Source of the DNA: Theocolax elegans | Taxonomy: Eukaryota; Arthropoda; Insecta; Hymenoptera; Cerocephalidae | Direction: 5' to 3' | Length of the DNA: 64,000 bases | NCBI GenBank assembly: GCA_026168455.1 | Contig: CM047431.1 | Span: 28,089,569 to 28,153,568, forward strand | Shown: positions 11,495 through 22,508 of the stretch, piece by piece | Numbering within the stretch: the stretch's first letter is position 1 | How the letters are laid out: the number at the start of each line of letters is the position of its first letter | The notes under the pieces: generated by a model | The model's input: only the letters and a program-made list of their open reading frames with translations | The model's database searches: none | Told to the model about the DNA's origin: nothing | Translations under genes and position numbers: made by a program

Positions 11495-12290
11495 ACCGTA
11501 GAAAATATATTGGACACTGCGCGGCACGCTCACGGGAATGAGCGAACGAGGGATCCTGCGTCGTAGTGTTCTGGTCGTTGATTTCAGCTAAATCGGAATT
11601 ATAACCGATTTATAAATTTTTTTCTAGGCTTGGTTGTAACATGTGACTAATATCATTGTATACATATGTTTATTTGCCTAATTCAGTTATTAAATGAATT
11701 TTATTTTTACTACAAAAAATATATTGGACACTGCGCGGCATGCTCCCGCGAATGAGCAATCGAGGGAGCGTGCCTCGGAGGCTTGGATGTAACAAGTGAC
11801 TAATGCCATCGTATACATATGTTTATTTGCCCAATCTATATATTATATGTATTTTATTTTTACTATAGAAAATATATTGGACACTGTGCGGCACGCTCCC
11901 GCGAATGAGCAAACGAGGGAGCGTGCCTCGTAATGTTCTGGTTTTCGATTTCAGATGAATCATAATTATAAACGATTTATAAATTTTTTTCCTAGGCTTG
12001 GATGTAACATGTGACTAATGTCATTGTATACATATGGTTATTTGCCCAATTAATTTATTTAATATATTTTATTTTTACTATAGAACATATATTGGACACT
12101 GCGTGGCACGCTCCCGCGAATGAGCAAACGTGGGAGCGTGCCTCGTAGTGTTCTGGTCGTCGATTTTAGCTGAATCGGAATTATAATCGATTTATAAATT
12201 TTGTCCTTGGCTTGGAAGTAATATGTGACTAATGCCATCATATACACAAATTTATTTGCCCATTTTATTTAAAAATATATATTATTAATA
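11495..12290. repeat. Tandem array, about 200-bp unit, four copies, with GC hairpin
   Basis: ATATTGGACACTGCGCGGCA recurs near 11,506, 11,720, 11,871 and 12,090; the second copy is shortened. In each, GCACGCTCCC pairs with GGGAGCGTGC around CGAATGAGCAAACGA. The rest of the unit is AT-rich (AACATGTGACTAATGTCATT...TATTTGCCCAA). Confidence 0.85.
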
Positions 12291-12379
12291 CCATAGAAAA
12301 TTCGAATATAAATTAATCTCCCTATACAATGGCATGTGTATTATATTGCAATACTCATGTGTTCCTCCACTACACGCGT

Positions 12380-12476
12380 TTCGAATTCCCTATACTCGAT
12401 ATATGCATCACCGTGCCGATACGAGCACGGACCGCGTGTATCAGTGTGCGCGCGCTTGAATCTAGTTACATTCAAG
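12380..12476 (+). promoter_or_regulatory. Promoter-like CpG-rich segment with YY1/Pho-type motif
   Basis: CpG-rich, unlike the surrounding DNA, and ending in TTCAAGATGGCGGCTACTG at the putative start codon. AAGATGGCGGC is the YY1 (Pho) binding motif found at many animal gene starts, often overlapping the ATG. A donor-like GTAAGT follows 46 bases after the ATG. This supports a host promoter but is not proof. Confidence 0.4.
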
Positions 12477-12522
12477 ATGGCGGCTACTGAACGCGGGCTA
12501 GCACTTAAACAATCTGCTTCGA
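12477..12522 (+). CDS. Candidate first coding exon of a host gene
   Basis: ATG in good context (CAAGATGG) opens 15 codons, MAATERGLALKQSAS, plus one base, and stops at a donor A|GTAAGT at 12,523. The upstream CpG island and YY1-type motif argue for a real start. The best downstream acceptor in phase is TTTTCTTTACAG at 14,413-14,424, but that exon lies inside the transposon at 12,653-16,512. Either the element brought a 3' exon or the true second exon lies further away. The small size leaves a sizeable chance of coincidence. Confidence 0.35.
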
Positions 12523-12652
12523 GTAAGTTTCACAATGTGCGCACGATCCTTACCGTCGGGGACATTACCTGGTCACTGACGCGGAGTGGTGTGCTTGCGA
12601 ATGGTCCATATACGCAAGTAGACGGCCCCCCCCCCAGGTGACGCAGTCCACT

Positions 12653-13030
12653 CCCTGTTGAAAAAAATCATGATATTTTCACCTAAAATTTTCACCTGAT
12701 AATTTTAGGTAACTTTTGTTTCATTTTTTTAAGTAAATTAGGTAATTTTATTAGGTAAAAATTTTAGGTAAAAAATTTAGGTAAAATTTTTTGCTTTTGA
12801 TTTTTTGATAGAAATTTTGCTTATATATATGAATTTAAATACGTAAATATATCACTTCAAAATATTATCCAATTAATTTATGTAGTAGTATAAAATAGTG
12901 TTCTTAATATTAATATGATTAACAATATATTACATTAATAACCTAAAAAACGTACGTAATAAATTTAAGTAATTTTATCAAGTATTTTGTTGCATGACTA
13001 TTTATTAGAAAATAATCAGGTGATTTTATT
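12653..13030 (+). repeat. Left inverted repeat of the 3.86-kb element
   Basis: 378 bp, differing from the right copy at only one or two visible positions. Subterminal AGGTAA/TTACCT blocks at 12-13 bp spacing fill the outer 150 bases. Confidence 0.85.
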
Positions 13031-14424
13031 TTTTGAGTGCTCGACTCTACAAGTAAAGAGAGCATGCGCAGCACGTTAATCGAATTACAAATTTGCGATT
13101 AAAAAATAATGATAAATTGCATTTTTATATCTAAGAATAGGCACATATTATAGTTACTGAAGACACACATAAACATTGTTAGAATTGCATATTCTTAGAC
13201 CTTTACCAACACACAATAATTACTTAGAGCATCGGTTAGTTCCAATTCGTTGAGCATCAGGTACCTCGTACGTGATGCAACACATAACGGTTCTTAGTTC
13301 TGGCGCGCACATCATAACACGGTAACCGCAAATACTGTAACTTGTGATATTTCTGAATTGCTGCGTATTTTCTCCACATATAACAGGTTAAGTATGTAAA
13401 ATATTAATTATAATAGTAATTATAAATACTCATCAATAATTTCCTTATATCATTTATTATCGTTTAATTACTATTGAAGAAGAAGAATGTTTTATATTTA
13501 CATAACCTAAAAATTCTGATACTTAAATTACTCTAAATTGTATACATATATTAATTTACAATTATTGTTAATTAAGTATAATATCAGTCAAATTATTATT
13601 TGGTTAGAATTTAAATTAATTGTTTATTAAAAGGCATAATTTTTTACTTACAAAGGAGACCAACCAAGTAAATACCAAAAAACAATTCGCTAGTTTAATT
13701 TATAAATATGATATAGTTTTAATTACTATTTTATAGTTTTATTAAAATTGCATTAATATAAAGATATTGTACATAATATATACAATTAATAATTTGCTAT
13801 AAATATATTAATGTTATATAACTATGTACTTTTAATAGTGCATTGTTAAAATGTACAATTAACATTTAATTTATATTGTATCATAGGATAAATTATGAAC
13901 CAATAATAACTCCAATACAAAAAATATTTATTTCATTATAAAAATGTGATTTTAAACTAAAAAAAGCTTCAACATTTAATTTTAGTACTATCCGGATACA
14001 ACTGAATGTCAATTTATATTGTATAATAGAAAAAGTTATTGAAAGATGATAGCTTCAATACAAAAAAATATTTATATTATTACAAAATTGTGATTTTAAA
14101 CTAAAATAAGCTTTCTTATGTATTATAAGATAGCATCGATTCACAATATACATATACTATTACATAGTTTAAAATTGAATTTAAGTTTTATCTGGAGTCA
14201 TAATTGAAATTGTTAAAATAAAAATTTAAAAAAACAACAAATATTACAAGAAAATAGAAACGAAACTATATTACATAAATTAAAAAATTTATTTGAAGGT
14301 TTTTTTAGATAGAATTTTTGCTTTTAATTATTTCCTTGATTAATTTCCTTCATGATAATCATGATCATAATATTTTACAAAAAATAGTACAAGATTTAGT
14401 TTAAATTGTATTTTTTCTTTACAG

Positions 14425-14624
14425 TTTCAACAGATACATGTGACAGCTTGGTGTCACATATTACAGGATCTCCTGAACTACACCAAAACGATAGCATTAA
14501 TAATATAACAATCCCTTTAATAAATTGTCAAAATGTGCCTCTTGACCTAGAACGTACCTCAGAAAACACCTGTATTATAATTGATTCACCAAATGGTGTA
14601 TTATTAGCAAAACCTATAGTATAA
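14425..14624 (+). CDS. Exon-like segment inside the 3.86-kb element
   Basis: A strong acceptor (TTTTTTCTTTACAG) precedes a 200-base segment encoding about 65 residues (STDTCDSLVSHITGSPELHQ at its start) up to TAA. The composition is less AT-biased than the surrounding DNA and codon-like. Joined after the exon at 12,477-12,522 the phase fits exactly (one base plus two bases), which has a one-in-three chance of happening by accident. I do not recognise the protein. It may be a gene fragment captured by the transposon, an exon of an element-encoded protein, or a lucky open frame. Confidence 0.3.
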
Positions 14625-15383
14625 GGGAATCCAACAGTCTTTCCTTCTCACCAAGTAAATAATTTAATTATTTATCGTTAAATAAATATTAGAATAGAAA
14701 AAGGCAAAACTATAATTTTGTAAAAAATCTTTATCATATGAATTTTATAATAATAGTTTACAATCAGTATTCCTAAATATAACTTACTTGTTCCTTAAAT
14801 AAATTTTTTTTCAGTTGTTCCTTCAAACAGTGATAATTATATACAGTTATATATACTATATATAGTTTAAGAAGAAAAAGATATTTCATAAGCAGCGCAG
14901 TTCTTTGTAAAGGATATTTATATACAAAATCAAATCTGAAATACTGCAAATAAATTATATTTATATAAAGATTGTAATATGAACATTTATTAGTATTCGA
15001 GAATTACAATGCAAATATGTCTGTGATCACTTACTGTATATTCTAGTTTTAAAATTATAAAATTTTCTACATTATTCGTTAAACAAAATCTATGATGAAA
15101 TACGGCGTTTTCATTGTATTCAAAATTACATCAGTAAATTAAATTTGAATATTTCTTATTACTTTTGTAATATTTCATGATCTTAAGACTTGAAATTTCA
15201 TAAAAATGCTGCATTTTGGAATATACTTTGCCGTAAATACACCAAACAGACTTTAAGTTAACCATTTTTAAAAAACTGTTCATTTTTCCTTATTTTTAAT
15301 TTCCTATAAGAAATTTCAATTTTGTTTATTCTATTATAATGTTCAGTTTCAAAATTTTAAAACTAGAAACAAATAAATATAAG

Positions 15384-15437
<54 letters not shown>
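15384..15437. repeat. (TA)n microsatellite
   Basis: Uninterrupted TA dinucleotides, about 27 repeats, inside the 3.86-kb element. Confidence 0.95.
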
Positions 15438-16134
15438 TATTTAATAGAACAGACTACTTACATCAAGCAACAGGGGGTTTTGCTTTCAGATTTGACATTT
15501 AATGTTATTAAGATTATATTTGTAAAATTGTTATCTACATTACTTTAACAAAAGAATAATTATATTTTTACAAAATGGAAGGTGTTATTAAAAAAAATGT
15601 ATCTTCGCTTAATCACGTAAAATAATTGTTTAAAATAAAGATATATTTAATTCACCTGACTTATGTGTATATTTATGTCACTGTCACAAGTGAGTGATTT
15701 ACAAATTTTTTAACAAAACTTTATCAGGTGTTTACACCAAATTTAACTTTTTAATTATTGAAATGACTAAAATTATTAAATTAAGGGTAGCTTTTTGTCT
15801 TTTGACTTATATATTGTAATTTCAAGGTTCGACGTCATATATTTAAAATACGTGATTTAAAAATATGCTGAAAAATTTGTAAATTAGCCACGTGTCCTGT
15901 TCAAAATAATCAAGGATTATATATATTACCTACTATAATTTAACAATTTCTTTAATTTCTTTAGGTAAATTTGGTAATATAATTAAAAACCTAAGTTTGT
16001 AGAAAATTAATTTTTCTTTCATTTGCATAGTTTACAAAAGTTTTAAAACTTCAATTGAAACAAAAACTTAATATTAGATAAATATTTTACCTAATAAAAT
16101 CACCCGATAAAATTATTATCTAATTCTATTACGT

Positions 16135-16512
16135 AATAAAATCACCTGATTATTTTCTAATAAATAGTCATGCAACAAAATACTTGATAAAATTACTTAA
16201 ATTTATTACGTACGTTTTTTAGGTTATTAATGTAATATATTGTTAATCATATTAATATTAAGAACACTATTTTATACTACTACATAAATTAATTGGATAA
16301 TATTTTGAAGTGATATATTTACGTATTTAAATTCATATATATAAGCAAAATTTCTATCAAATAATCAAAAGCAAAAAATTTTACCTAAATTTTTTACCTA
16401 AAATTTTTACCTAATAAAATTACCTAATTTACTTAAAAAAATGAAACAAAAGTTACCTAAAATTATCAGGTGAAAATTTTAGGTGAAAATATCATGATTT
16501 TTTTCAACAGGG
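16135..16512 (-). repeat. Right inverted repeat of the 3.86-kb element
   Basis: Reverse complement of 12,653-13,030 at the same length. One visible difference is AAATAATC here against the complement of AAAAAATC in the left arm. Confidence 0.85.
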
Positions 16513-17482
16513 CTACGTTCACAGGTCTTCGGTACGGTAAACAACGCAGCCGATCCCGGTGAAATTTTAAACGTTCATCATTTTATAAAGTATGCACTAT
16601 CTTAGTCCACTTATAAGTACACTTAAATTATTTTCTTATTTTCTTATTTATATCAAATAATGCATCTTCCTCCTATTAAATTTTATTCACTATTTAATCC
16701 CTTTTGCTACCTTATAGAGAAATTTTTGTATTGTACAATTTTTCGACTCTCTATGTAAATCACATTTGAATATTGAACAAAATTATAGGAATATTCTTTA
16801 TGTTTGTGAAAAGATGTAATGTTTCTTAAAAAACTTGCTAATACGGAGGTATTGGTTTAATATTTTAAATATACTTTTTAAACAAATATAAATAATTTTA
16901 GATATATCGTAAAATATTATTTATTTATAAGAAAAGGAAATATTTTTAGAAATATAATAAAATTTTGTTTTTTATAATTAAATAATACTATGTTTGAGTA
17001 ATATATTACATATAGTATCAACATTTTAAATTAAGGTAGTTACGTGCCAATTAATTGGCAGCTGTTTTTTCATTCTGTTGATAACTCCCTTTTGAATTTC
17101 ATAAATTAAATATCCAGTCTTCGATTACTTCTTTCAAAATGCTTATTCACTTATACATTATTTTCCTTTTATATTCTATATTATATATTTTATTTACATA
17201 CTACTTATTACATATGTGTGCCTACTAACCAATAAATAATTACTATTACGCAATATTAACATATTTCTTATTACAAATGCTGCGTGCTAAGGAGTAGTTG
17301 CCATCGGCAAACCCTACGGACACGCTGATACCGTACAACGTTCTAGATGTTCACGTCATCACCTTGTAAATACATATAAGTATATTTACGTGATATTACC
17401 TCTTAATATTGAATACTTATTGATTAATATATACTTTTTTATTTTCAGGTATCGTTTACTGATGTGGCTACATCACAGATCA
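16513..17482. other. No gene seen; two GC-richer patches
   Basis: AT-rich DNA with GC-richer pieces at about 16,513-16,570 and 17,279-17,350. The first, directly beyond the transposon, resembles in composition the DNA just left of the transposon, which fits a single interrupted region. No exon can be supported. Confidence 0.45.
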
Positions 17483-17935
17483 AAGTGTGATTTATTCTAG
17501 ATTTTAAAATCTGTTGACATACATTTATATTTTCAGTTTTAAAGATACTTATGTTTCAAGAGATCAGCGTAGACGTATATCTGTGTTCAACCAAATATAT
17601 TTTCCACAATTCCAAATTAATCTCAAGAGAACCTACCACATATTATATGCATATGGACTTACTTCCACGGTTGGAACATGCAACCTGTCTAGACACTCTT
17701 GAATATTAGTTATTTCATCTACTGCTTCATGATCCATCTATGTTTACACCTTACGTATCTGCAAGTGTTTTCGCGATTCAGATATATACACACCAGGTCA
17801 GTAAAGTTAAAAGTATGATTTATGCTAGATTTTAAAATACTGTTGTCGTATGTTTATTTTTCTTGTTTTACAGATACTTTTCTGTGTCCAAAGATCGGCG
17901 TAGATGTATATTTAGTGTTCAACCACAGATAAAAT
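17483..17935. repeat. Direct repeat copies; left copy preserves an empty insertion site
   Basis: The blocks at about 17,483-17,606 and 17,800-17,930 share GATTTAT-CTAGATTTTAAAAT, a TTTTCAG/TTTACAG step and GATCxGCGTAGAxGTATAT. The first copy continues as ACCACATATTATATGCATAT (17,635-17,654). That is the uninterrupted form of the sequence split by the 6.6-kb element at 19,418/26,025. Confidence 0.7.
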
Positions 17936-17939
17936 AAGT

Positions 17940-19417
17940 TATATGATAAAAGAATTTATCGATCTCCACAAGCCAAAGAAATATTCCTCACAACTCAAGT
18001 AAGGCGGACTGTATTAATACCAACCACTATAGAAACCTCACAGGATGAGTGTTTGAAAAAAGACTAAGACAAGCTAAGTAAAAAAAATATATAAAATTTA
18101 ATTGATTGTAATATAAAATTAATAAAAACTTAAAAAGACGGAAAAAAATAAAAAAAGAAAAGAAAATTTATTGTATTTCGCCCTGAGTATGCCAGGTCGG
18201 CACATCAGTAGAGTCCTGGCATCTCGTCTCTAGATACAGATGAAAGATATAAAAATTTTTGAAAATCAGCTCTATCCCGACGAGGAAGACATGGGGTATA
18301 TAATGCCCTACCGATAGCAAACTTGTTAAGTGCCATATATTAACAGGTAGCCCCCTAACGCACTTACATAGAACTAATGTTTTAATCGTTAGAATATTGT
18401 CACATAAGGCATTTTTGTGATCTAATGCCGTATAATTTGAAAATTCGTGAATTTATTGCTTGTTTATATTATAAGTTATATGATAAATGAATTTATTGAT
18501 CTCCACAAGCCAAAGATAAAATATTCTATAATGTCAAAATTAATGTGAAGAGGATTTACCACATATCGACGCCTGAGTGAAACAAATACCTATCTAGGCA
18601 GTGCTTCGCTTTCTCAAATGAGATTTTTTGTTTTCAAACTTTGTTAAGTGCCATATATTAACAGGTAGCCCCCTAACGCACTTACATAGAACTAATGTTT
18701 TAATCGTTAGAATATTGTCACATAAGGCATTTTTGTGATCTAATGCCGTATAATTTGAAAATTCGTGAATTTATTGCTTGTTTATATTATAAGTTATATG
18801 ATAAATGAATTTATTGATCTCCACAAGCCAAAGAAATATTCCTCACAACTCAAGTAAGGCGGACTGTATTAATACCAACCACTATAGAAACCTCACAGGA
18901 TGAGTGTTTGAAAAAAGACTAAGACAAGCTAAGTAAAAAAAATATATAAAATTTAATTGATTGTATATAAAATTAATAAAAACTTAAAAAGACGGAAAAA
19001 AATAAAAAAAGAAAAGAAAATTTATTGTATTTCGCCCTGAGTATGCCAGGTCGGCACATCAGTAGAGTCCTGGCATCTCGTCTCTAGATACAGATGAAAG
19101 ATATAAAAATTTTTGAAAATCAGCTCTATCCCGACGAGGAAGACATGGGGTATATAATGCCCTACCGATAGCAAACTTTGTTAAGTGCCATATATTAACA
19201 GGTAGCCCCCTAACGCACTTACATAGAACTAATGTTTTAATCGTTAGAATATTGTCACATAAGGCATTTTTGTGATCTAATGCCGTATAATTTGAAAATT
19301 CGTGAATTTATTGCTTGTTTATATTATAAGTTATATGATAAATGAATTTATTGATCTCCACAAGCCAAAGATAAAATATTCTATAATGTCAAAATTAATG
19401 TGAAGAGGATTTACCAC
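17940..19417. repeat. Tandem duplication (about 850 bp) of an inverted-repeat family
   Basis: A block containing AAGTAAGGCGGACTGTATTA, a CATGGGGTATATAATGCCC segment and TTAACAGGTAGCCCCCTAAC occurs at about 17,940-18,560 and again at 18,800-19,417; TTAAGTGCCATATATTAACA is present three times (18,323, 18,645, 19,178). Related copies are at 37,785-38,420 and 57,949-58,764. No coding capacity is seen. The duplication breakpoints fall at CAAACTTTG-like microhomology. Confidence 0.75.
18567..18640. mobile_element. 74-bp terminal stub of the 6.6-kb element
   Basis: After ACATAT the sequence CGACGCCTGAGTGAAACAAA matches the left end at 19,422. It then skips the GC-rich minisatellite and continues CTCAAATGAGATTTTTTGTT before joining the neighbouring repeat. 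It is a duplicated, internally deleted copy of the element end. Confidence 0.7.
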
Positions 19418-19421
19418 ATAT

Positions 19422-20280
19422 CGACGCCTGAGTGAAACAAATACCTATCTAGGCAGTTGCTTCGATAAGACCCTATCTCGGCGGCGGCTTGAAGAAAGTC
19501 CTATCTCTGCCGCCGCTTCGATAAGACCCTATCTCGGCGGCGGCTTGAAGAAAGCCCTATCTCGGCCGCCGCTTCGAGAAGACCCTATCTCGGCGGCGGC
19601 TTGAAGAAAGACCTTTCTCAAATGAGATTTTTTGTTTTCAAATTTTGTAGTGGCAGTACTGCGCGATTTTAAATGATGGTTTTAAGCAGCGTTGCAAATA
19701 TTTAATTACTTTTCTACTTCAATACCTACATTAATTAGTAATTACTTTTGTACTGAGTAATTAAACTTTTTTTTAATTCTTAATTACTTTTATACTGAGT
19801 AATTAAACTTTTTTTAACTCTTAATTACTTTTATACTGAGTAATTAAACTTTTTTTTAATTAATAATTACTTTTGGATTGAGTAATAAACTTTTTTTTAA
19901 TTAATAATTACTTTTCGATTGAGTAATTAAACTATTTTTAAATTAATGAATACTTCAGGACAAAGTAGTTAATCCTTATTTAAATTAATAATTAGATTTG
20001 AATTGAACTGTCCAGAAGCGTGGCAATCGAAAAAAGCCTCTCTACTGGAGCGGATGATGGTAAAGCAGTATTAAATTTTAAGAATAACTCTAAAACTGAT
20101 AGGTAATCCTTAAGAATTATAATTCTTCTTTCTAAATAATAATTTAATAAAAGTTTAATTACTCAGTCAAAAAGTAATTATTAATTAAAAAAAAGTTTTA
20201 TTACTCAGTCCAAAAATAATTATTAATTAAAAAAAAGTTTAATTACTCAGTCCAAAAGTAATCTTATTATAATTAAAATT
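19422..20280 (+). repeat. Left arm of the 6.6-kb element
   Basis: CGACGCCTGAG end, then three units of a 54-bp GC-rich repeat (CCTATCTCGGCGGCGGCTTG with a CGGCCGCCGCTTCG complement, 19,456-19,620). The TGGCAGTACTGCGCG block follows, then several copies of a 44-bp AT-rich unit (TTAATTACTTTTATACTGAG). Confidence 0.8.
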
Positions 20281-20722
20281 TTTCCGACATTCACCATTGG
20301 GCGTCTTTTTATTATGTTTTATATATATGCATGTGTATAAGGGTCAGTGTGTTATGGTGAAGAGGTCAGAGTGGGGGTGAGGGTGGAGGGATAGGGATGG
20401 GGTCACCCTGACCATCTGGACATCGTATCTTGGAAATGAAAATTTTTTTTGCAAATTCAAGTAGAAAGGCATGTAGACTTTCCTGTGGAGGATATCAGGA
20501 TTACCTGGAGGTTACCCTGACCACCTGGACATCGTCTTCAGGAAGTGACAATATTTTTTGCAAATTTAAGCATAAAGGCATGTACACTTAATTTTTTTTA
20601 TGTAAAGTATGCAAAAAAAGTAAGTAAAAAAATCGTAAAAAAATAAGTAAAAAAAAAGTAAAAAAAGTTAGTAAGTAAAAGTAAGTAAGCGAAAAAAGTT
20701 TAATAAACCCATTCTAGTCAGA
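20281..20722. other. Interior spacer with 112-bp direct repeat
   Basis: CACCCTGACCATCTGGACAT at about 20,403 recurs as ACCCTGACCACCTGGACATC at about 20,513, each followed by a GAAATGAAAA/GAAGTGACAA and GCAAATT block. Then comes a run of AAGTAAGTAAAAAAA low-complexity DNA up to the Helitron frame. Confidence 0.7.
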
Positions 20723-21188
20723 ATGTTTCATGCAAATCCTAAAGATCGAGAACGATTTTTTCTTAGATTATTATTACTTCATGTACGTGGGGCCGAATCT
20801 TTTGAAGATATACGCTCATACGAAGGCGTTGTTTATGATACATTTTATGAAGCATGTATAGTTAGAGGTTTAATCATTACTGATAATGAATGGGATAAAT
20901 GTTTAGAAGAAAATTGTAATTTTCAATTTCCACAGGCACTATGTGAGCTTTTCGCTTTCATTATATCATTTGATCACAATTTTGATTCCTTGAAACTTTA
21001 TAATAAGTATAAAGAACATTTCTTTGATCCTAAATTACCTGAAATTTTAGGAGAACAAAAGGCTTTAAAAATTATAGACAACGTTTTATCGAAACATAAT
21101 TTAACATTGCAACATTTTAATTTACCTAATATTGATAATATTGATAATGAAAATCACAATGATATGTTTTATAATGATATTATTGCAA
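20723..21188 (+). pseudogene. Helitron protein, region between Rep and helicase (5'-truncated)
   Basis: An open frame of about 155 codons up to the nested insertion. Residues 6-40 include RERFFLRLLLLHVRGAESFE and EGVVYDTFYEACIVRGLI, which match the conserved block before the Pif1-type helicase in Helitron proteins (Y/F-x-x-RLLL-x-HV-x-GA-x-SF ... TF-x-x-AC-x-x-x-GL). The Rep (HUH) nuclease domain that should precede it is absent; a low-complexity AAGTAAGT run lies directly upstream. At 21,188 the frame is broken by the foldback element and resumes in the same frame at 22,511, so it was one gene before that insertion. Confidence 0.75.
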
Positions 21189-22508
21189 CCCTACTAAAAA
21201 TTATCACGTGATCATCACGTGAATAACTACGTGATTATCACGTGGATATCTACGTGATAATCACGTGAGATTTTCGACCATTTTTTCACGTGATTATCAC
21301 GTAGATATCCACGTGATAATCACGTGATATATGAAAATTTTTATTTTTTTAAAAATGTAATCTTAGACACGGAGTTGATGGGATGCAATTTCACAGAAAT
21401 CGAACTGGCAATTCAGTTTTGACAAAAAAATCCTTTATATGCCACATTATTAATATACGAGGCAAAGTAAAGGCATAGTATATGATCAAAGTCGTTTTTA
21501 CCTTCCTACTTTGCCTCCATATAAGCCCTACGCGCACGCTAATCTATAGCGGGTAACTGGCAGCCACCTATCGGTCGTAACTGGTACTACCGTGAGCAAG
21601 TGCAGTAGTCATATTTCAAACTGTTTCGACCGATAGGTGGCCTGCCAGTTACCCGCTATAGATTAGCGTGCGCGTAGGGCTTATATGGAGGCAAAGTAGG
21701 AAGGTAAAAGCGACTTCGATCATATTCTATGCCTTTACTTTGCCTCGTATATTAATAACGTGGCGAATAAAGGATTTTTTTTGTCAAAACCAAATGGCCA
21801 GTTTAGTTTCTGTGAAATTGAATCCCATCAACTCCGTGTCTAAGATTACATTTATAAAAAAAGTTGATGGGATGCAATTTCACAGAAATCGAACTGGCAA
21901 TTCAGTTTTGACAAAAAAATCCTTTATATGCCACATTATTAATATACGAGGCAAAGTAAAGGCATAGTATATGATCAAAGTCGTTTTTACCTTCCTACTT
22001 TGCCTCCATATAAGCCCTACGCGCACGCTAATCTATAGCGGGTAACTGGCAGCCACCTATCGGTCGTAACTGGTACTACCGTGAGCAAGTGCAGTAGTCA
22101 TATTTCAAAACTGTTTCGACCGATAGGTGGCTGCCAGTTACCCGCTATAGATTAGCGTGCGCGTAGGGCTTATATGGAGGCAAAGTAGGAAGGTAAAAGC
22201 GACTTCGATCATATTCTATGCCTTTACTTTGCCTCGTATATTAATAACGTGGCGAATAAAGGATTTTTTTTTTGTCAAAACCAAATGGCCAGTTTAGTTT
22301 CTGTGAAATTGAATCCCATCAACTCCGTGTCTAAGATTACATTTATAAAAAAACAAAAATTTTCATATATCACGTGATTATCACGTAGATATCCACGTGA
22401 TAATCACGTGAAAAAATGGTCGAAAATCTCACGTGATTATCACGTGGATATCCACGTGATAATTACGTAGTTATCCACGTGATAATCACGTAATAATTTT
22501 TAGTAGGG
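21189..22508. mobile_element. 1.32-kb foldback element with CACGTG-array ends, nested in the Helitron gene
   Basis: Ends CCCTACTAAAAATTATCACG and the inverse (…TTTTTAGTAGGG at 22,508); AA on both sides (21,187-21,188 and 22,509-22,510). About 170 bp of inverted repeat contain ACGTG roughly every 11-12 bp. The interior is two tandem copies (about 21,362-21,853 and 21,863-22,345) of a ~490-bp palindrome, whose arms include GCGCACGCTAATCTATAGCG and TGGCAGCCACCTATCGGTCG. The insertion splits the Helitron frame, and removing it with one AA restores an open frame. It encodes no protein. The terminus resembles those at 12,653 and 2,267. Confidence 0.85.

Larger units (their letters stand above)
12653..16512. 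mobile_element. 3.86-kb transposon with 378-bp near-perfect inverted ends
   Basis: Left end CCCTGTTGAAAAAAATCATG, right end the reverse complement, finishing CAACAGGG at 16,512. The flanks show CT at 12,651-12,652 and CT at 16,513-16,514, a possible 2-bp target duplication. The inverted ends contain AGGTAAAATTTT-like motifs every 12-13 bp. No transposase is visible inside; the interior is AT-rich with one exon-like segment (14,425-14,624) and a (TA)n run. The element sits about 130 bases after a candidate first exon, in what would be intron 1. The near identity of the arms suggests a recent insertion or arm-to-arm conversion. It is probably non-autonomous. Confidence 0.8.
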
